Below the pieces are notes generated by a model. It was not told where the DNA came from and did not search any database. It saw nothing but the letters and a program-made list of their open reading frames with translations. Position numbers and translations under genes: made by a program. DNA of 64,000 bases from Myxococcales bacterium (lineage in GTDB: Bacteria > Myxococcota_A > UBA9160 > UBA4427), in NCBI GenBank assembly GCA_012959805.1, contig DUCN01000057.1:1-64000 (forward strand). The letters run 5' to 3'. Positions 23,746 to 32,345 of the stretch are shown piece by piece; positions within the stretch are counted from its first letter, which is position 1, and the number at the start of each line of letters is the position of its first letter.

Positions 23746-24311
23746 AGTCTTCCGGGATGTGCTCCCTCATTCCCGCACTCGCGAGCATCTTGCTGATTGC
23801 GTTGTCCCAGACAGCGTGTCCGGCGGGCGAGCATCAGGCTGCCGATCGAGAGAGGCAGATGGCGCCGGAATTCAATTTGCCGCTCTTGGACGGCACCTCG
23901 GTTCGGCTCTCCGATCAGCGAGGAAAGATCGTCATTCTCGATTTCTGGGCGACCTGGTGTGCCCCCTGCGAGGTTCAGATGCCAGAACTCGACCGACTCT
24001 GGCGAGACCGAGCCGGGCGAGGGGAGGATGGTCAGCCCCACGCGAAGGACGATCTGATGATCGTCGGCTTGTCCGTGGATACGAAAGCCGTCTCCGAAGT
24101 GGCGGATTGGGTCGAGGAACGCGGATTTGAATATCCGATCGCGCTGGCCAACCTGGATCTCGCCATGAAGTTTGGTGTGATCGGCTTTCCGACTATGCTG
24201 ATCGTTGATAAGGATGGTGGGATACACACCCGACATACCGGCGTACTCAGTCGCCCTGAGATCGAAAGCATCCTCGAAGAAATTCGCACGAAGCCTGCGA
24301 CCGGAAGCTGA
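23742..24311 (+). CDS. TlpA-family thioredoxin-like lipoprotein
   Basis: A 189-residue periplasmic thiol-disulfide protein. The N-terminus has a lipoprotein signal with ILLIALSQTAC, Cys about residue 26. The thioredoxin fold shows APEFNLPLLDGTSVRLSDQR, then ILDFWATWCAPCEVQMPEL with the redox pair CAPC, and VIGFPTMLIVDKDG with the cis-Pro loop. A TlpA-type insertion lies between the first strand and helix. It should accept electrons from the overlapping CcdA and reduce cysteines of cytochrome c or other exported proteins. Both genes form a two-gene unit. Confidence 0.9.
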   Translation: MKSSGMCSLIPALASILLIALSQTACPAGEHQAADRERQMAPEFNLPLLDGTSVRLSDQRGKIVILDFWATWCAPCEVQMPELDRLWRDRAGRGEDGQPHAKDDLMIVGLSVDTKAVSEVADWVEERGFEYPIALANLDLAMKFGVIGFPTMLIVDKDGGIHTRHTGVLSRPEIESILEEIRTKPATGS

Positions 24312-24397
24312 CCGCCCCTTCCTCGGACTCTAAAGAAACCCTCTCTACAGGACGAAAACGCCAACACGCTGGCTCGGGTCGAGCTGGCGTAGCGCCA

Positions 24398-25063
24398 TTG
24401 GATTTTCCCCGATGGCAGAGGAGAGTGGTCCTGAGCCCCGGCGAATCCACGCAAATCCAGGTCGACCAGGCCTTCCAGCGGGTCTTCGAAGACGGCGAGA
24501 TCATCTTTGACGAAGGCGACGCGGGAATCGATCTCTACGTGATCCAGAGTGGTCAGGTACAGATCAGCCGAAGCGGTGAGGCTGGCGGCCTCGTCGCAAA
24601 TCGAGTGGTCGCGAGACTCGCTCCGGGTGACTTTTTTGGTGAGATGAGCGTCGTGCTTGGCGAAATCCGAACGGCGCGAGCCGTGGCGGTCGGTCGGACG
24701 GAGTTGCTCGAACTCGATGGCGAGACCCTCGAAGCGATGTGCATAGAACGTCCCGAGATTGCTATCCGGATGATTCAGAGACTGGCGATTCGATTGATTG
24801 CAGCCGAACGGCGGCTAGCTGCCCTTGGTCTGGACGAACTCGTCGGTCCACTGGTTCGATACCTGTCGGCGCGGGCGGCCAACGACCTGGATGAAGAGCT
24901 GCGGCTGCACACGACCCTTCGCGAACTGGCCTCGGGCTGCAAAATGACGCTGCAGGAGACCCACCAAGCACTTCATCAGTTGATGGATCAGAAACTGATC
25001 CGGCTTGTGGGCGATGAACTGATTGCGCCGGATCCAGCGGCATTCTCCTCCGCAGTGAATTGA
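24398..25063 (+). CDS. Crp/Fnr-family transcription regulator
   Basis: A 221-residue regulator. Residues about 25-120 form a cNMP-binding beta roll: VFEDGEIIFDEGDAGIDLYV, then IQSGQVQISRSGE, APGDFFGEMSVVLGEIRTA with the GExS phosphate loop (FFGEMSVV), and RAVAVGRTELLELDGETLEA. The C-terminal 70 residues make a winged helix: LRLHTTLRELASGCKMTLQE and THQALHQLMDQKLIRL. No cysteine cluster of an Fnr oxygen sensor is seen. The GExS and TA residues suggest a real cyclic-nucleotide ligand, but its identity is unknown. The TTG at 24398 is the first start in frame. A weak inverted repeat (24357-24389) lies just upstream. Confidence 0.85.
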   Translation: MDFPRWQRRVVLSPGESTQIQVDQAFQRVFEDGEIIFDEGDAGIDLYVIQSGQVQISRSGEAGGLVANRVVARLAPGDFFGEMSVVLGEIRTARAVAVGRTELLELDGETLEAMCIERPEIAIRMIQRLAIRLIAAERRLAALGLDELVGPLVRYLSARAANDLDEELRLHTTLRELASGCKMTLQETHQALHQLMDQKLIRLVGDELIAPDPAAFSSAVN

Positions 25064-25167
25064 TTCGCCGAAGCCGGCTGACCCGCCGATTCCTTTCGAA
25101 GTCTGAGATTTGGCTGTACGTGCGCCGCTTAGGTAGCGTCCCCCGCGTCTAGTTGTCCGGGGGGCAT

Positions 25168-27564
25168 GTGGCCAGATTCGCCACGATCATTTCATTGCTG
25201 TTCATCGCCATAGGGTGGTCCGCGAACGTCGCGGCCGCCGCCGATCGCGATCGCATGGACGAGCCCTTCGAGATTTCTGCGGATCGAATCATTTATGACG
25301 CCGATCGAGATCTCTATGTTGCCGAGGGCCACGTTCAGGTGGATCAGGTCGGTCGGCGACTCAAGGCGCGTTGGGTCGCATTCAGCACGAAGACAAATAT
25401 CGGTGTCGCCGAAGGCGAGGTCGATCTCGAAGACGGGGATGACCGTCTGCGCGCCGAGTTCATGGTCTTCGATGTCGACACACTTCACGGAATGCTCTTT
25501 CAGGGTTCGACGGATGCCGGCGAGATTGGCTTAAAGGTTCGCGCAAAAGAATTGATTCGCACCGGCAAGAATACTTTCACGGTTCGTGATGGCGTGTTTA
25601 CGACCTGTTACTGCGAGCCGGGTGAGCGATTGCCCTGGGAGATCCATGCCCAGAAGGCCGACGTTGAACTCGGCAGCTACGCAACGGTCACGAACTCGAC
25701 CTTCAATGTTCTAGGCGTACCGGTACTCTGGGCTCCCTGGGCTTTCTTTCCGATAAAGAGTGATCGTGAAACCGGATTGCTCATTCCCGAGATCGAATTC
25801 GGCGGGCGCAGCGGCGCGAACTTTGGCCTGCCGTTTTTCTGGGCGGCCCTGCCGCAATTAAACGTGACCCTGACACCACGCTATTTCTCGAAACGTGGTT
25901 ACAAGCAGGACGTTGAGTTTGAGTATGTGTTTGGTGAGCGCTCGGAGGGCGATCTCTTTGTTTCGGGGGTGCTCGACGATTCATCGCATGACGGGGGGGG
26001 CTCGACCCCTCGTCGGCGTTGGGCGATTCTTTGGGATCACGATCAGGAGTTACCCGCCAAATTTCGCTGGCAGACGGATCTCAATCTTTCGTCCGACAAT
26101 CTCTATCCGGCCGACTTTGCTGAGCTTCGCGAATTCCGGGCATTTCGTTTTCTCGAATCGACCTCCAACGTTGCGCGCACCTTCGGAGCGACAGGAGGCG
26201 TCGGTGTGATGTTCGGAGCGCGTTTTGCGGACGAGCTCCAGGGAGCGTCGCCTGACGATCTCGATCACGTTCTTTTGCAGCGCTGGGCCGAGGCACGGGC
26301 GGACATCGCGCCGGGTACGCTGCGCGGGCCATTAGGCATCGAGGGTCGCGTCGATTCCGAGTACATCTACTTTGGGAGCTACCGGCATTCGGAAGGTGAA
26401 TTGGGGAACCTCGGCGGCACAGGTTTGGCGCCGTTGGTGGAAACTGACGGACGATTCGCCGATGTGGGGATAGATGGAAGGGTGGGAGGGAACCTGGTGG
26501 GCGAGGATGATGACCTCTTCGAGCCTGGCGAGCCCATTATCGAGCGAGGCTCGCGGGTGGTCGTTCATCCCCGCCTATCGAAGCTGTTTAGGCTGGGCGG
26601 ATTCGCCGAATTCGTCCCCGAAGTGGGTTGGCAGCAGACCTTGTATCGAACGAACGCGCAAGACTTCGCCGAGCGCGGGTTGCTCACGGCTCGAGGCGAT
26701 CTACGCAGTCGACTCTCTCGCGACTATTTCGGGGAGGGGAACCGTCGTGCCGTACGTCATGTGATCGAGCCGCGCCTCGGCTGGGCGTTCGTTTCATCGC
26801 AAGGTCAGAAGGACAATCCATTATTCATTCCGCGCGGGTCTGTCGACCAATCACGCCTGCGCGCATTCTCGCTCGAGAACGTGACACGCAACCCCTCGGA
26901 TCGAATCGATAACGCCAATCAGCTCGTTCTCGCTCTTGGTCAACGGTTTTATGTGCGGGATCGCCAGGGCACAGCGGCGAAGCTGCGAGCCGATCTACTC
27001 ACTGGCATTGATTGGAATTTCACAGGGCGCGAAGGCCTGGGCAATTTCTACCTCGAAAGTCGTCTCTTTCCGGGAAGGCTCATTCGATCCCACGTGCGCG
27101 GGGTGTTTGATCTCAGGGAATCGACCTTTAAAGAGGCGGAAGTTGGCGCAGGTCTTCGAATTCCAGGCGTTTCGAGATTCGTTCGTATGGCGCGGCTGGG
27201 CACGAACTATCGCTATCGACGCGACCTTCCCCGTTTTGCCGAAAGGGTTCGAGGGCGTCCGGACGTGACCGAGACGGGGGACACTCGTCTCAGTCAGATG
27301 GATTGGAACGCCACTGTGGAACTGACTGAGCGTCTTCGCCTGCGGTATCGGGCGACCTACTCCTTCGTCGACGGAGGCGACTTCATTCGGAGCTATGGTG
27401 CGCTCGACTACGTCTCGAAGTGTCGATGCTGGGGCGTCAGCGTCAATGCGTTTCAAGAGCGAGACCAGAACTACGGCGGGGGAATCCAATTTCGAATCCT
27501 CGGAGTCGGCAAGCAGGTCGGCAGCCTGTTCAACAACGGCTATGGCCTCGGTCAGAGTTTCTAG
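25168..27564 (+). CDS. lptD: LPS-assembly outer-membrane protein LptD
   Basis: About 798 residues. A signal peptide (IISLLFIAIGWSANVAAAA) leads to an OstA/LptA-like periplasmic domain: FEISADRIIYDADRDLYVAE, then EGHVQVDQVGRRL. A long beta barrel follows, beginning around WAPWAFFPIKSDRETGLLIP, a very typical LptD stretch. Two CxC pairs are present, TTCYCEPGE near residue 150 and SKCRCWG near 775, where LptD forms its inter-domain disulfides. LptD, with lipoprotein LptE, inserts LPS into the outer leaflet, so this gene shows an LPS-bearing outer membrane. The start at GTG 25168 follows GGGGGG. A TTG at 25153 is an alternative. Confidence 0.92.
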   Translation: MARFATIISLLFIAIGWSANVAAAADRDRMDEPFEISADRIIYDADRDLYVAEGHVQVDQVGRRLKARWVAFSTKTNIGVAEGEVDLEDGDDRLRAEFMVFDVDTLHGMLFQGSTDAGEIGLKVRAKELIRTGKNTFTVRDGVFTTCYCEPGERLPWEIHAQKADVELGSYATVTNSTFNVLGVPVLWAPWAFFPIKSDRETGLLIPEIEFGGRSGANFGLPFFWAALPQLNVTLTPRYFSKRGYKQDVEFEYVFGERSEGDLFVSGVLDDSSHDGGGSTPRRRWAILWDHDQELPAKFRWQTDLNLSSDNLYPADFAELREFRAFRFLESTSNVARTFGATGGVGVMFGARFADELQGASPDDLDHVLLQRWAEARADIAPGTLRGPLGIEGRVDSEYIYFGSYRHSEGELGNLGGTGLAPLVETDGRFADVGIDGRVGGNLVGEDDDLFEPGEPIIERGSRVVVHPRLSKLFRLGGFAEFVPEVGWQQTLYRTNAQDFAERGLLTARGDLRSRLSRDYFGEGNRRAVRHVIEPRLGWAFVSSQGQKDNPLFIPRGSVDQSRLRAFSLENVTRNPSDRIDNANQLVLALGQRFYVRDRQGTAAKLRADLLTGIDWNFTGREGLGNFYLESRLFPGRLIRSHVRGVFDLRESTFKEAEVGAGLRIPGVSRFVRMARLGTNYRYRRDLPRFAERVRGRPDVTETGDTRLSQMDWNATVELTERLRLRYRATYSFVDGGDFIRSYGALDYVSKCRCWGVSVNAFQERDQNYGGGIQFRILGVGKQVGSLFNNGYGLGQSF

Positions 27565-27668
27565 TCGCCCAGTTCCCGCCGAGAGGCTTGAGCGCGCACA
27601 GGGCCATCGGCGGGCCGGCGAAGACCGATTCTGCGGCTTGCTGCTTTTTCTTCAAGGGCCTAGAGTAG

Positions 27669-27685
27669 AAAGGCTTTTTGCCTTT
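27669..27685 (+). terminator. Small hairpin before or at the trpE start
   Basis: AAAGGC (27669-27674), TTTTT loop, GCCTTT (27680-27685), followed by TTCCCC. It lies after lptD and covers the ribosome site and possible TTG start of trpE at 27678. It could be a weak terminator for lptD, or could lower trpE initiation. No leader peptide with repeated Trp codons is visible, so classical attenuation is not supported. Confidence 0.3.
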
Positions 27686-29225
27686 TCCCCAAACGGCTTC
27701 CGGATTTTGCGATTCGGGAGCGACGAGATCATCACCCTTGCTCCGCACATCGCCAGAGCAGTTCGAGTCGCTCGCAAGACAAGGGAGCCATATTCCCGTC
27801 GTGCGGGAGGTTCTAGCTGATCTCGATACGCCGCTCTCGCTCTTTCGAAAAATCGATGATGGCCAGACCGCTTTTCTGCTCGAATCCGTCGAGGGAGGCG
27901 AAAAATGGGCTCGCTACAGCTTCCTCGGCGTCGGCGCGCGGGTCATTTTTCGGGCGAAAGGGAATCATGTCGAGTGGGTCGAGAACGGTGAGACTGAGGT
28001 TCTTGATGCCGGCGACGATCCGCTCAGGATTTTACGCGATCGACTCCGCGCCTTCGAGGCGGTGAAACCAACAGACTTTACACTTCCGAGATTTATCGGT
28101 GGTGCAGTCGGAATGATTGGTTACGACTGGATCCGCTACGTCGAGAGAATTCCGGACTCGAATCCCGACCGGGTCGGTCTCCCCGACGCGTTCTTCGTTT
28201 TACCCGAGTTCGTGCTGGTCTATGACAATGTTCGCCATACGGTGTTGATCATCGTGCATGCGGAAGTCGACGAAGATCGCAACGTCCAGCAGGCGTATAC
28301 CGATGCGACGAGGAAGATCGAATCGATGCTCGATCGGATTCGCGAGCCCCTGGCGGCGGAACCGCGGCAACCCGGAATAGATGTTCCCATGGAAGTCGAG
28401 CGCAGCATGTCCGAGTCGGACTATCACGACGTGGTCAAGCGTGCCAAGGAATACATCGAAGCCGGCGATGTCTTTCAGGTCGTGCTGGCGCAGCAATTCC
28501 AGATCCCGCAGCAGGTCGACCCCTTCTCGATCTACCGCCATCTCCGGGTGATTAATCCGAGTCCCTACATGTTTTTCATTCGAATGGAGGACGCCGTATT
28601 AGTCGGGTCCTCGCCTGAGATCCTGGTTCGCCTAGAAGGGGATCGGATCGACGTGCGCCCGATGGCAGGGACTCGTCCGCGGGGCGCGACACCTGAAGAG
28701 GACAAGCAATTCGAAATCGAACTACTGGCAGATCCGAAGGAGCGTGCCGAGCATCTGATGTTGGTCGATCTCGGCCGAAACGATGCGGGTCGCGTGTCGA
28801 AGATAGGCAGCGTCGAAGTCGACGAATACGCAATCGTCGAGCGCTACTCCCATGTCATGCACATCGTTTCGAACGTCCATGGCGAACTGCATGAAGGACT
28901 CGATTGGCTCGATGTCCTTCGGGCAACCTTTCCGGCGGGCACGCTTTCCGGTGCACCGAAGGTTCGTGCGATGGAAATCATCGATGAACTCGAAACCGTC
29001 CGGCGGAGCTTCTTTGGAGGCTGCGCCGGTTATCTCGACTATTCGGGCAACATGGACATGGCCATTACGATTCGATCGATGGTGGCCAAAGATGGAAAGC
29101 TCACCCTCGCAGCCGGCGCGGGCATCGTTGCGGATTCTGTTGCGGAGACGGAATTCGAAGAATGCATCAACAAGGCTCGTGCGGTTCTGACTGCGATTGA
29201 TCTGGCACGCGAGGGTATGGACTGA
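27678..29225 (+). CDS. trpE: Anthranilate synthase component I
   Basis: A 515-residue chorismate-using enzyme that forms anthranilate with ammonia from TrpG. It begins FESLARQGSHIPVVREVLAD, the usual TrpE start with the tryptophan-feedback region LLESVEGGEKWARYSFLG (LLES motif). The catalytic domain has YHDVVKRAKEYIEAGDVFQV, then PMAGTRPRGATPEEDKQ, LMLVDLGRNDAGRVS and TLSGAPKVRAMEIIDE, followed by GGCAGYLDYSGNMD. Start is uncertain: TTG 27678 has an AAAGG site but sits inside a small hairpin; TTG 27738 gives the typical family length. First gene of the trp operon; one base separates its stop from trpG. Regulation by Trp feedback is expected from LLES. Confidence 0.92.
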   Translation: MPFPQTASGFCDSGATRSSPLLRTSPEQFESLARQGSHIPVVREVLADLDTPLSLFRKIDDGQTAFLLESVEGGEKWARYSFLGVGARVIFRAKGNHVEWVENGETEVLDAGDDPLRILRDRLRAFEAVKPTDFTLPRFIGGAVGMIGYDWIRYVERIPDSNPDRVGLPDAFFVLPEFVLVYDNVRHTVLIIVHAEVDEDRNVQQAYTDATRKIESMLDRIREPLAAEPRQPGIDVPMEVERSMSESDYHDVVKRAKEYIEAGDVFQVVLAQQFQIPQQVDPFSIYRHLRVINPSPYMFFIRMEDAVLVGSSPEILVRLEGDRIDVRPMAGTRPRGATPEEDKQFEIELLADPKERAEHLMLVDLGRNDAGRVSKIGSVEVDEYAIVERYSHVMHIVSNVHGELHEGLDWLDVLRATFPAGTLSGAPKVRAMEIIDELETVRRSFFGGCAGYLDYSGNMDMAITIRSMVAKDGKLTLAAGAGIVADSVAETEFEECINKARAVLTAIDLAREGMD

Positions 29226-29226
29226 G

Positions 29227-29853
29227 ATGGAAGACTCGCGCCTGCTGATGATCGATAACTACGATTCGTTTACGTACAACCTGGTTCAGTACCTGGGCGA
29301 ACTCGGTGCGGAAGTAGACGTCGTTCGAAATGACGACGCGGATGCGGACACGCTGTTGTCGCGAGCGGGCGAAGGACTCGTGATTTCGCCGGGCCCCGGA
29401 ACGCCGGCGGACGCCGGTGTGTCGGTCGAGGCGATCCAGAAATTTGGTGCGGCTGGGATTCCCGTGTTCGGCGTCTGCCTGGGGCTTCAGTCGATTGGTG
29501 TGGCCTTCGGCGGCGAGGTGATTCGTGCGCAATCCATCATGCATGGAAAGGTCTCGACCGTGGAACATGATGGGCGCGGGGTGTTCAGGGGGCTCCCGAC
29601 GCGATTCGAGGCGACCCGCTACCACTCGCTGGTTCTCGAAGAATCGAGTCTTCCCGATGTCCTCGAGATTACGGCTCGGACCGATGACGGCGAGATTATG
29701 GGCGTTCGTCATCGCAGCCTGGCAATCGAAGGTGTTCAGTTTCATCCCGAGTCGATCATGACCGGGGAGGGCAAGGCTCTGCTCGGAAATTTTTTGTCGC
29801 ACTGCCGAGAGGGCCGAAGGAATCCATCCGGGTCAGGTGCCAGCAATGAGTGA
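29227..29853 (+). CDS. trpG: Anthranilate synthase component II (glutamine amidotransferase)
   Basis: A 208-residue class I glutamine amidotransferase. It starts LLMIDNYDSFTYNLVQYLGE, a classic TrpG start. The oxyanion region ISPGPGTPADAG, the nucleophile Cys in FGVCLGLQSIGVAFGG and the His-Glu pair in GVQFHPESIMT form the triad. It supplies ammonia from glutamine to TrpE. The same protein type often also serves PabB in folate synthesis. Start ATG 29227 is directly behind the trpE stop. Its end (GAGTGA) overlaps the start of trpD by eight bases. Confidence 0.93.
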   Translation: MEDSRLLMIDNYDSFTYNLVQYLGELGAEVDVVRNDDADADTLLSRAGEGLVISPGPGTPADAGVSVEAIQKFGAAGIPVFGVCLGLQSIGVAFGGEVIRAQSIMHGKVSTVEHDGRGVFRGLPTRFEATRYHSLVLEESSLPDVLEITARTDDGEIMGVRHRSLAIEGVQFHPESIMTGEGKALLGNFLSHCREGRRNPSGSGASNE

Positions 29854-30901
29854 ATTGCAGGCTGCAGTGGCCGATCTGGTCGGGGGACGAGAGATCGCTG
29901 CCGAACGATTGTCTGAGGCGCTTGAGGAGATGATGGACGGGACCGCCTCGAAGGCAGCACTCGGGGGGCTGCTGATTGGCTTGCGGATGCGTGGTGAGCG
30001 GGTCGACGAGATCGTTGCCTTCGCGAGGGCACTGCGTGCGCGTGCGACGAACGCAGCGGCTCGAGATCCCCGAACCGTCGATACGTGCGGCACTGGCGGC
30101 TCCGGGATCGATACATTCAATATCTCGACGGCCGCCGCGTTTGTTGTCGCCGGTGCAGGTGTTTCGGTGGCCAAACACGGCAACCGCGCCGCATCGAGTC
30201 GGACGGGGAGTTTCGATGTCCTGGAAGCGCTCGGTGTTCAAATCGATCATCCAATCTCGGTCTGCGGAGAGATCCTCGATCAGATTGGAATCGCAGCCTT
30301 CTTCGCCCGCACTGCGCATCCCGCCTTCAAGCATGTGGCCGAAGTTCGGGCCGAGTTGGGCGTCCGTACTCTGTTGAATTGTCTGGGTCCGCTGCTCTCG
30401 CCGGTCGAGGCGCGTTACCAGGTCGTCGGCGTATACGAGCAGCGATTGGTCGAACCCCTGGCAAGTGCTCTGTTGGCGTTAGGCGCGAAGCGGGCGCTTG
30501 TCGTGCACGGCGATGATGGGTTGGATGAGCTCACCACCACGACGACAAGCCACGCCGCCCTGGTTTCCGAAGGCGCTGTCCAAGTAATGACCATCGATCC
30601 CACGAAGTTCGATCTGCCGAAGGCGAATCATCGGGATCTCGCGGGTGGAGATGCCAACCACAATGCTGAGATCGTTCGAGCTGTTCTCGCAGGTGAGATG
30701 GGTCCACGGAGGGACATCGTGCTGCTGAACGCCGCTGCTGCTCTATGGGTCGTGGAAGCCGTCCCATCCCTGGCGGAAGGAATCGGTCGGGCAGCCAAGA
30801 GCATTGATGAAGGCGCCGCCCAGGCCAAACTCGAAGCGCTCTGCCAAGCGACGCAGTCGGTCACCACGGTGCCAGATCAGACCGAGGCTCGACGGGCATG
30901 A
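29846..30901 (+). CDS. trpD: Anthranilate phosphoribosyltransferase
   Basis: About 351 residues; attaches phosphoribose from PRPP to anthranilate. Key motifs are VDTCGTGGSGIDTFNISTAA (PRPP loop, D-x-x-G-T-G-G-D/S-x-x-x-T-F-N-I-S), then VAKHGNRAASSRTGSFDVLE (KHGNR), FARTAHPAFKHVAEVRAELG (HP and R motifs) and RTLLNCLGPLLSP (the N-P/L-G-P-L-x-x-P block). The usual GSAD appears as RTGSFDVLE, with Phe in place of Ala. Start ATG 29846 overlaps trpG; a GTG at 29837 is nearly as good. It overlaps trpC by four bases. Confidence 0.93.
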   Translation: MSELQAAVADLVGGREIAAERLSEALEEMMDGTASKAALGGLLIGLRMRGERVDEIVAFARALRARATNAAARDPRTVDTCGTGGSGIDTFNISTAAAFVVAGAGVSVAKHGNRAASSRTGSFDVLEALGVQIDHPISVCGEILDQIGIAAFFARTAHPAFKHVAEVRAELGVRTLLNCLGPLLSPVEARYQVVGVYEQRLVEPLASALLALGAKRALVVHGDDGLDELTTTTTSHAALVSEGAVQVMTIDPTKFDLPKANHRDLAGGDANHNAEIVRAVLAGEMGPRRDIVLLNAAAALWVVEAVPSLAEGIGRAAKSIDEGAAQAKLEALCQATQSVTTVPDQTEARRA

Positions 30902-31686
30902 CGATTCTCGATGAGATTCTCGATCGCAAACGTCTGGAAGTCGCCGACGCAAAAAAACAGCCGGATGCCGGTGCAGTTGCTCAACGTGCAAAGGAATGTC
31001 CACGGCCGACACTCGGATTCCGCTCTGCGATCTGCAACAAAGAGGGCGTCTCCGTCATTGCTGAGATCAAGCGTCAGTCGCCTAGCAAGGGCCTGATTCG
31101 CGAGGACTTTGACGCGGTCAAAATCGCTCGAGCCTACGTCGAAGCCGAGGCAGCGTGTATATCGGTCCTGACGGATGAGCACTTTTTTGGGGGCTCGCTC
31201 GATGATCTGGTCCGTGTCCGGGCGGTGGTTGACATTCCGCTGATCCGCAAAGACTTCGTCGTCGATTCATTCCAAATCGACGAGGCGCGGCTGGCTGGGG
31301 CCGATGCCGTGCTCTTAATCGTGTCTGCTCTCGAGACCGACGAGTTGGCGCATCTCGATAATCATGCGAAGAGTCTCTCCCTGGATGTGCTTGTCGAAGT
31401 TAATTCCGAGGATCAGCTCGACCAGGCGCTTGCGATCGGGGCCAAACTCATCGGCGTAAACAATCGCGACCTGCGGACATTCTTCACCGACCTCGCCACG
31501 ACCGAGCGGTTGGCCGCACGCCTCTCTGACACGGATATTACCTTGATTGCGGAGAGCGGTATCGCGACACTCCAAGACGTTGCTCGGCTAGAAAAGGCAG
31601 GTGCGACCGGTTTCCTGGTAGGAGAATCATTGATGCGTCAGCCCGATCCGGGCGAAGCGCTGCGAGAATTACGGAGGCGATTGTGA
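30898..31686 (+). CDS. trpC: Indole-3-glycerol-phosphate synthase
   Basis: A 262-residue beta/alpha barrel that closes the indole ring. It starts ILDEILDRKRLEVADAK, with the SVIAEIKRQSPSKGLIR block (EIKxxSPSKG) in strand 1, ISVLTDEHFFGGSLDDL (the SVLT and FFxGS motifs), PLIRKDFVVDSFQIDEAR (RKDF), LIGVNNRDLRTF (NNRDL) and IAESGIATLQDVARL (ESGI). All catalytic residues of the family (Glu, two Lys, Glu) are in place. Separate from TrpF, unlike the enterobacterial fusion. Overlaps both neighbours by four bases. Confidence 0.94.
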   Translation: MTILDEILDRKRLEVADAKKQPDAGAVAQRAKECPRPTLGFRSAICNKEGVSVIAEIKRQSPSKGLIREDFDAVKIARAYVEAEAACISVLTDEHFFGGSLDDLVRVRAVVDIPLIRKDFVVDSFQIDEARLAGADAVLLIVSALETDELAHLDNHAKSLSLDVLVEVNSEDQLDQALAIGAKLIGVNNRDLRTFFTDLATTERLAARLSDTDITLIAESGIATLQDVARLEKAGATGFLVGESLMRQPDPGEALRELRRRL

Positions 31687-32345
31687 CGGGAAGCGTACGG
31701 ATCAAGATCTGCGGGGTGCGATCCATCGAAGATGCCTTGGCGGCAGTCGATGCCGGGGCCGATCTGATCGGCATCAATTTCGTGACGGGCTCGCCACGAG
31801 AAGTCGATTCGAGAATGGCGCTCGAGATTTGCGAAGCCCTCGAGTCTCATAACGTCGAAAGGGTCGCGTTGTTTCGCGATGCTCAATGGGATGATATCGA
31901 CGGCATCCTTCGCCGAATCCCCTTCGAACGCGTTCAATTTCATGGCTCCGAAACGGAAGATGAGATCGAGGCGATCGATCTGCCGACGATCAAGGCAATT
32001 AGAGGTGCTGATCAGGAAGCTGCCGAAACCTACCCGGGATCAATCCTTTTGCTCGATCATCCACATGAGGGCGGAGGGCAGGGGCTTTCCTGGGATTGGC
32101 GCGAAGCTGAAGACATGATTGCTCACGGACTGGACGTGATTATTGCTGGAGGTCTGACACCGGAGAATGTTGCGGAGGCCTTGGCCGACGTCGGAGATAT
32201 CCCGCCCTGGGGTGTCGACGTCGCGACGGGTGTTGAAGGCGATGATCATCGAAAGGATCCAGTGAAGATGCGGGCATTCGTCGAAGCGGTACGCCTGCGC
32301 GAAGAATTGATCGAGGCGCACAAGGAATCGGGAGAGCCCTCTTGA
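31683..32345 (+). CDS. trpF: Phosphoribosylanthranilate isomerase
   Basis: A 220-residue barrel that does the Amadori rearrangement of phosphoribosylanthranilate. [20 protein letters not shown] contains the catalytic Cys (KICG), [14 protein letters not shown] the phosphate-side Qx[21 protein letters not shown] the catalytic Asp region (LLD...GGxGxxFDW, with Ser for Phe), and [15 protein letters not shown] and GVDVATGVE the phosphate loop (normally DVSSGVE, here DVATGVE). Start GTG 31683 overlaps trpC; the stop TGA shares bases with the TTG start of trpB. Confidence 0.92.
   Translation: MTGSVRIKICGVRSIEDALAAVDAGADLIGINFVTGSPREVDSRMALEICEALESHNVERVALFRDAQWDDIDGILRRIPFERVQFHGSETEDEIEAIDLPTIKAIRGADQEAAETYPGSILLLDHPHEGGGQGLSWDWREAEDMIAHGLDVIIAGGLTPENVAEALADVGDIPPWGVDVATGVEGDDHRKDPVKMRAFVEAVRLREELIEAHKESGEPS

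Noticed and set aside
27565..27677. Trp attenuator leader peptide
   Set aside because: No short frame with consecutive TGG codons and no pair of alternative hairpins was found.
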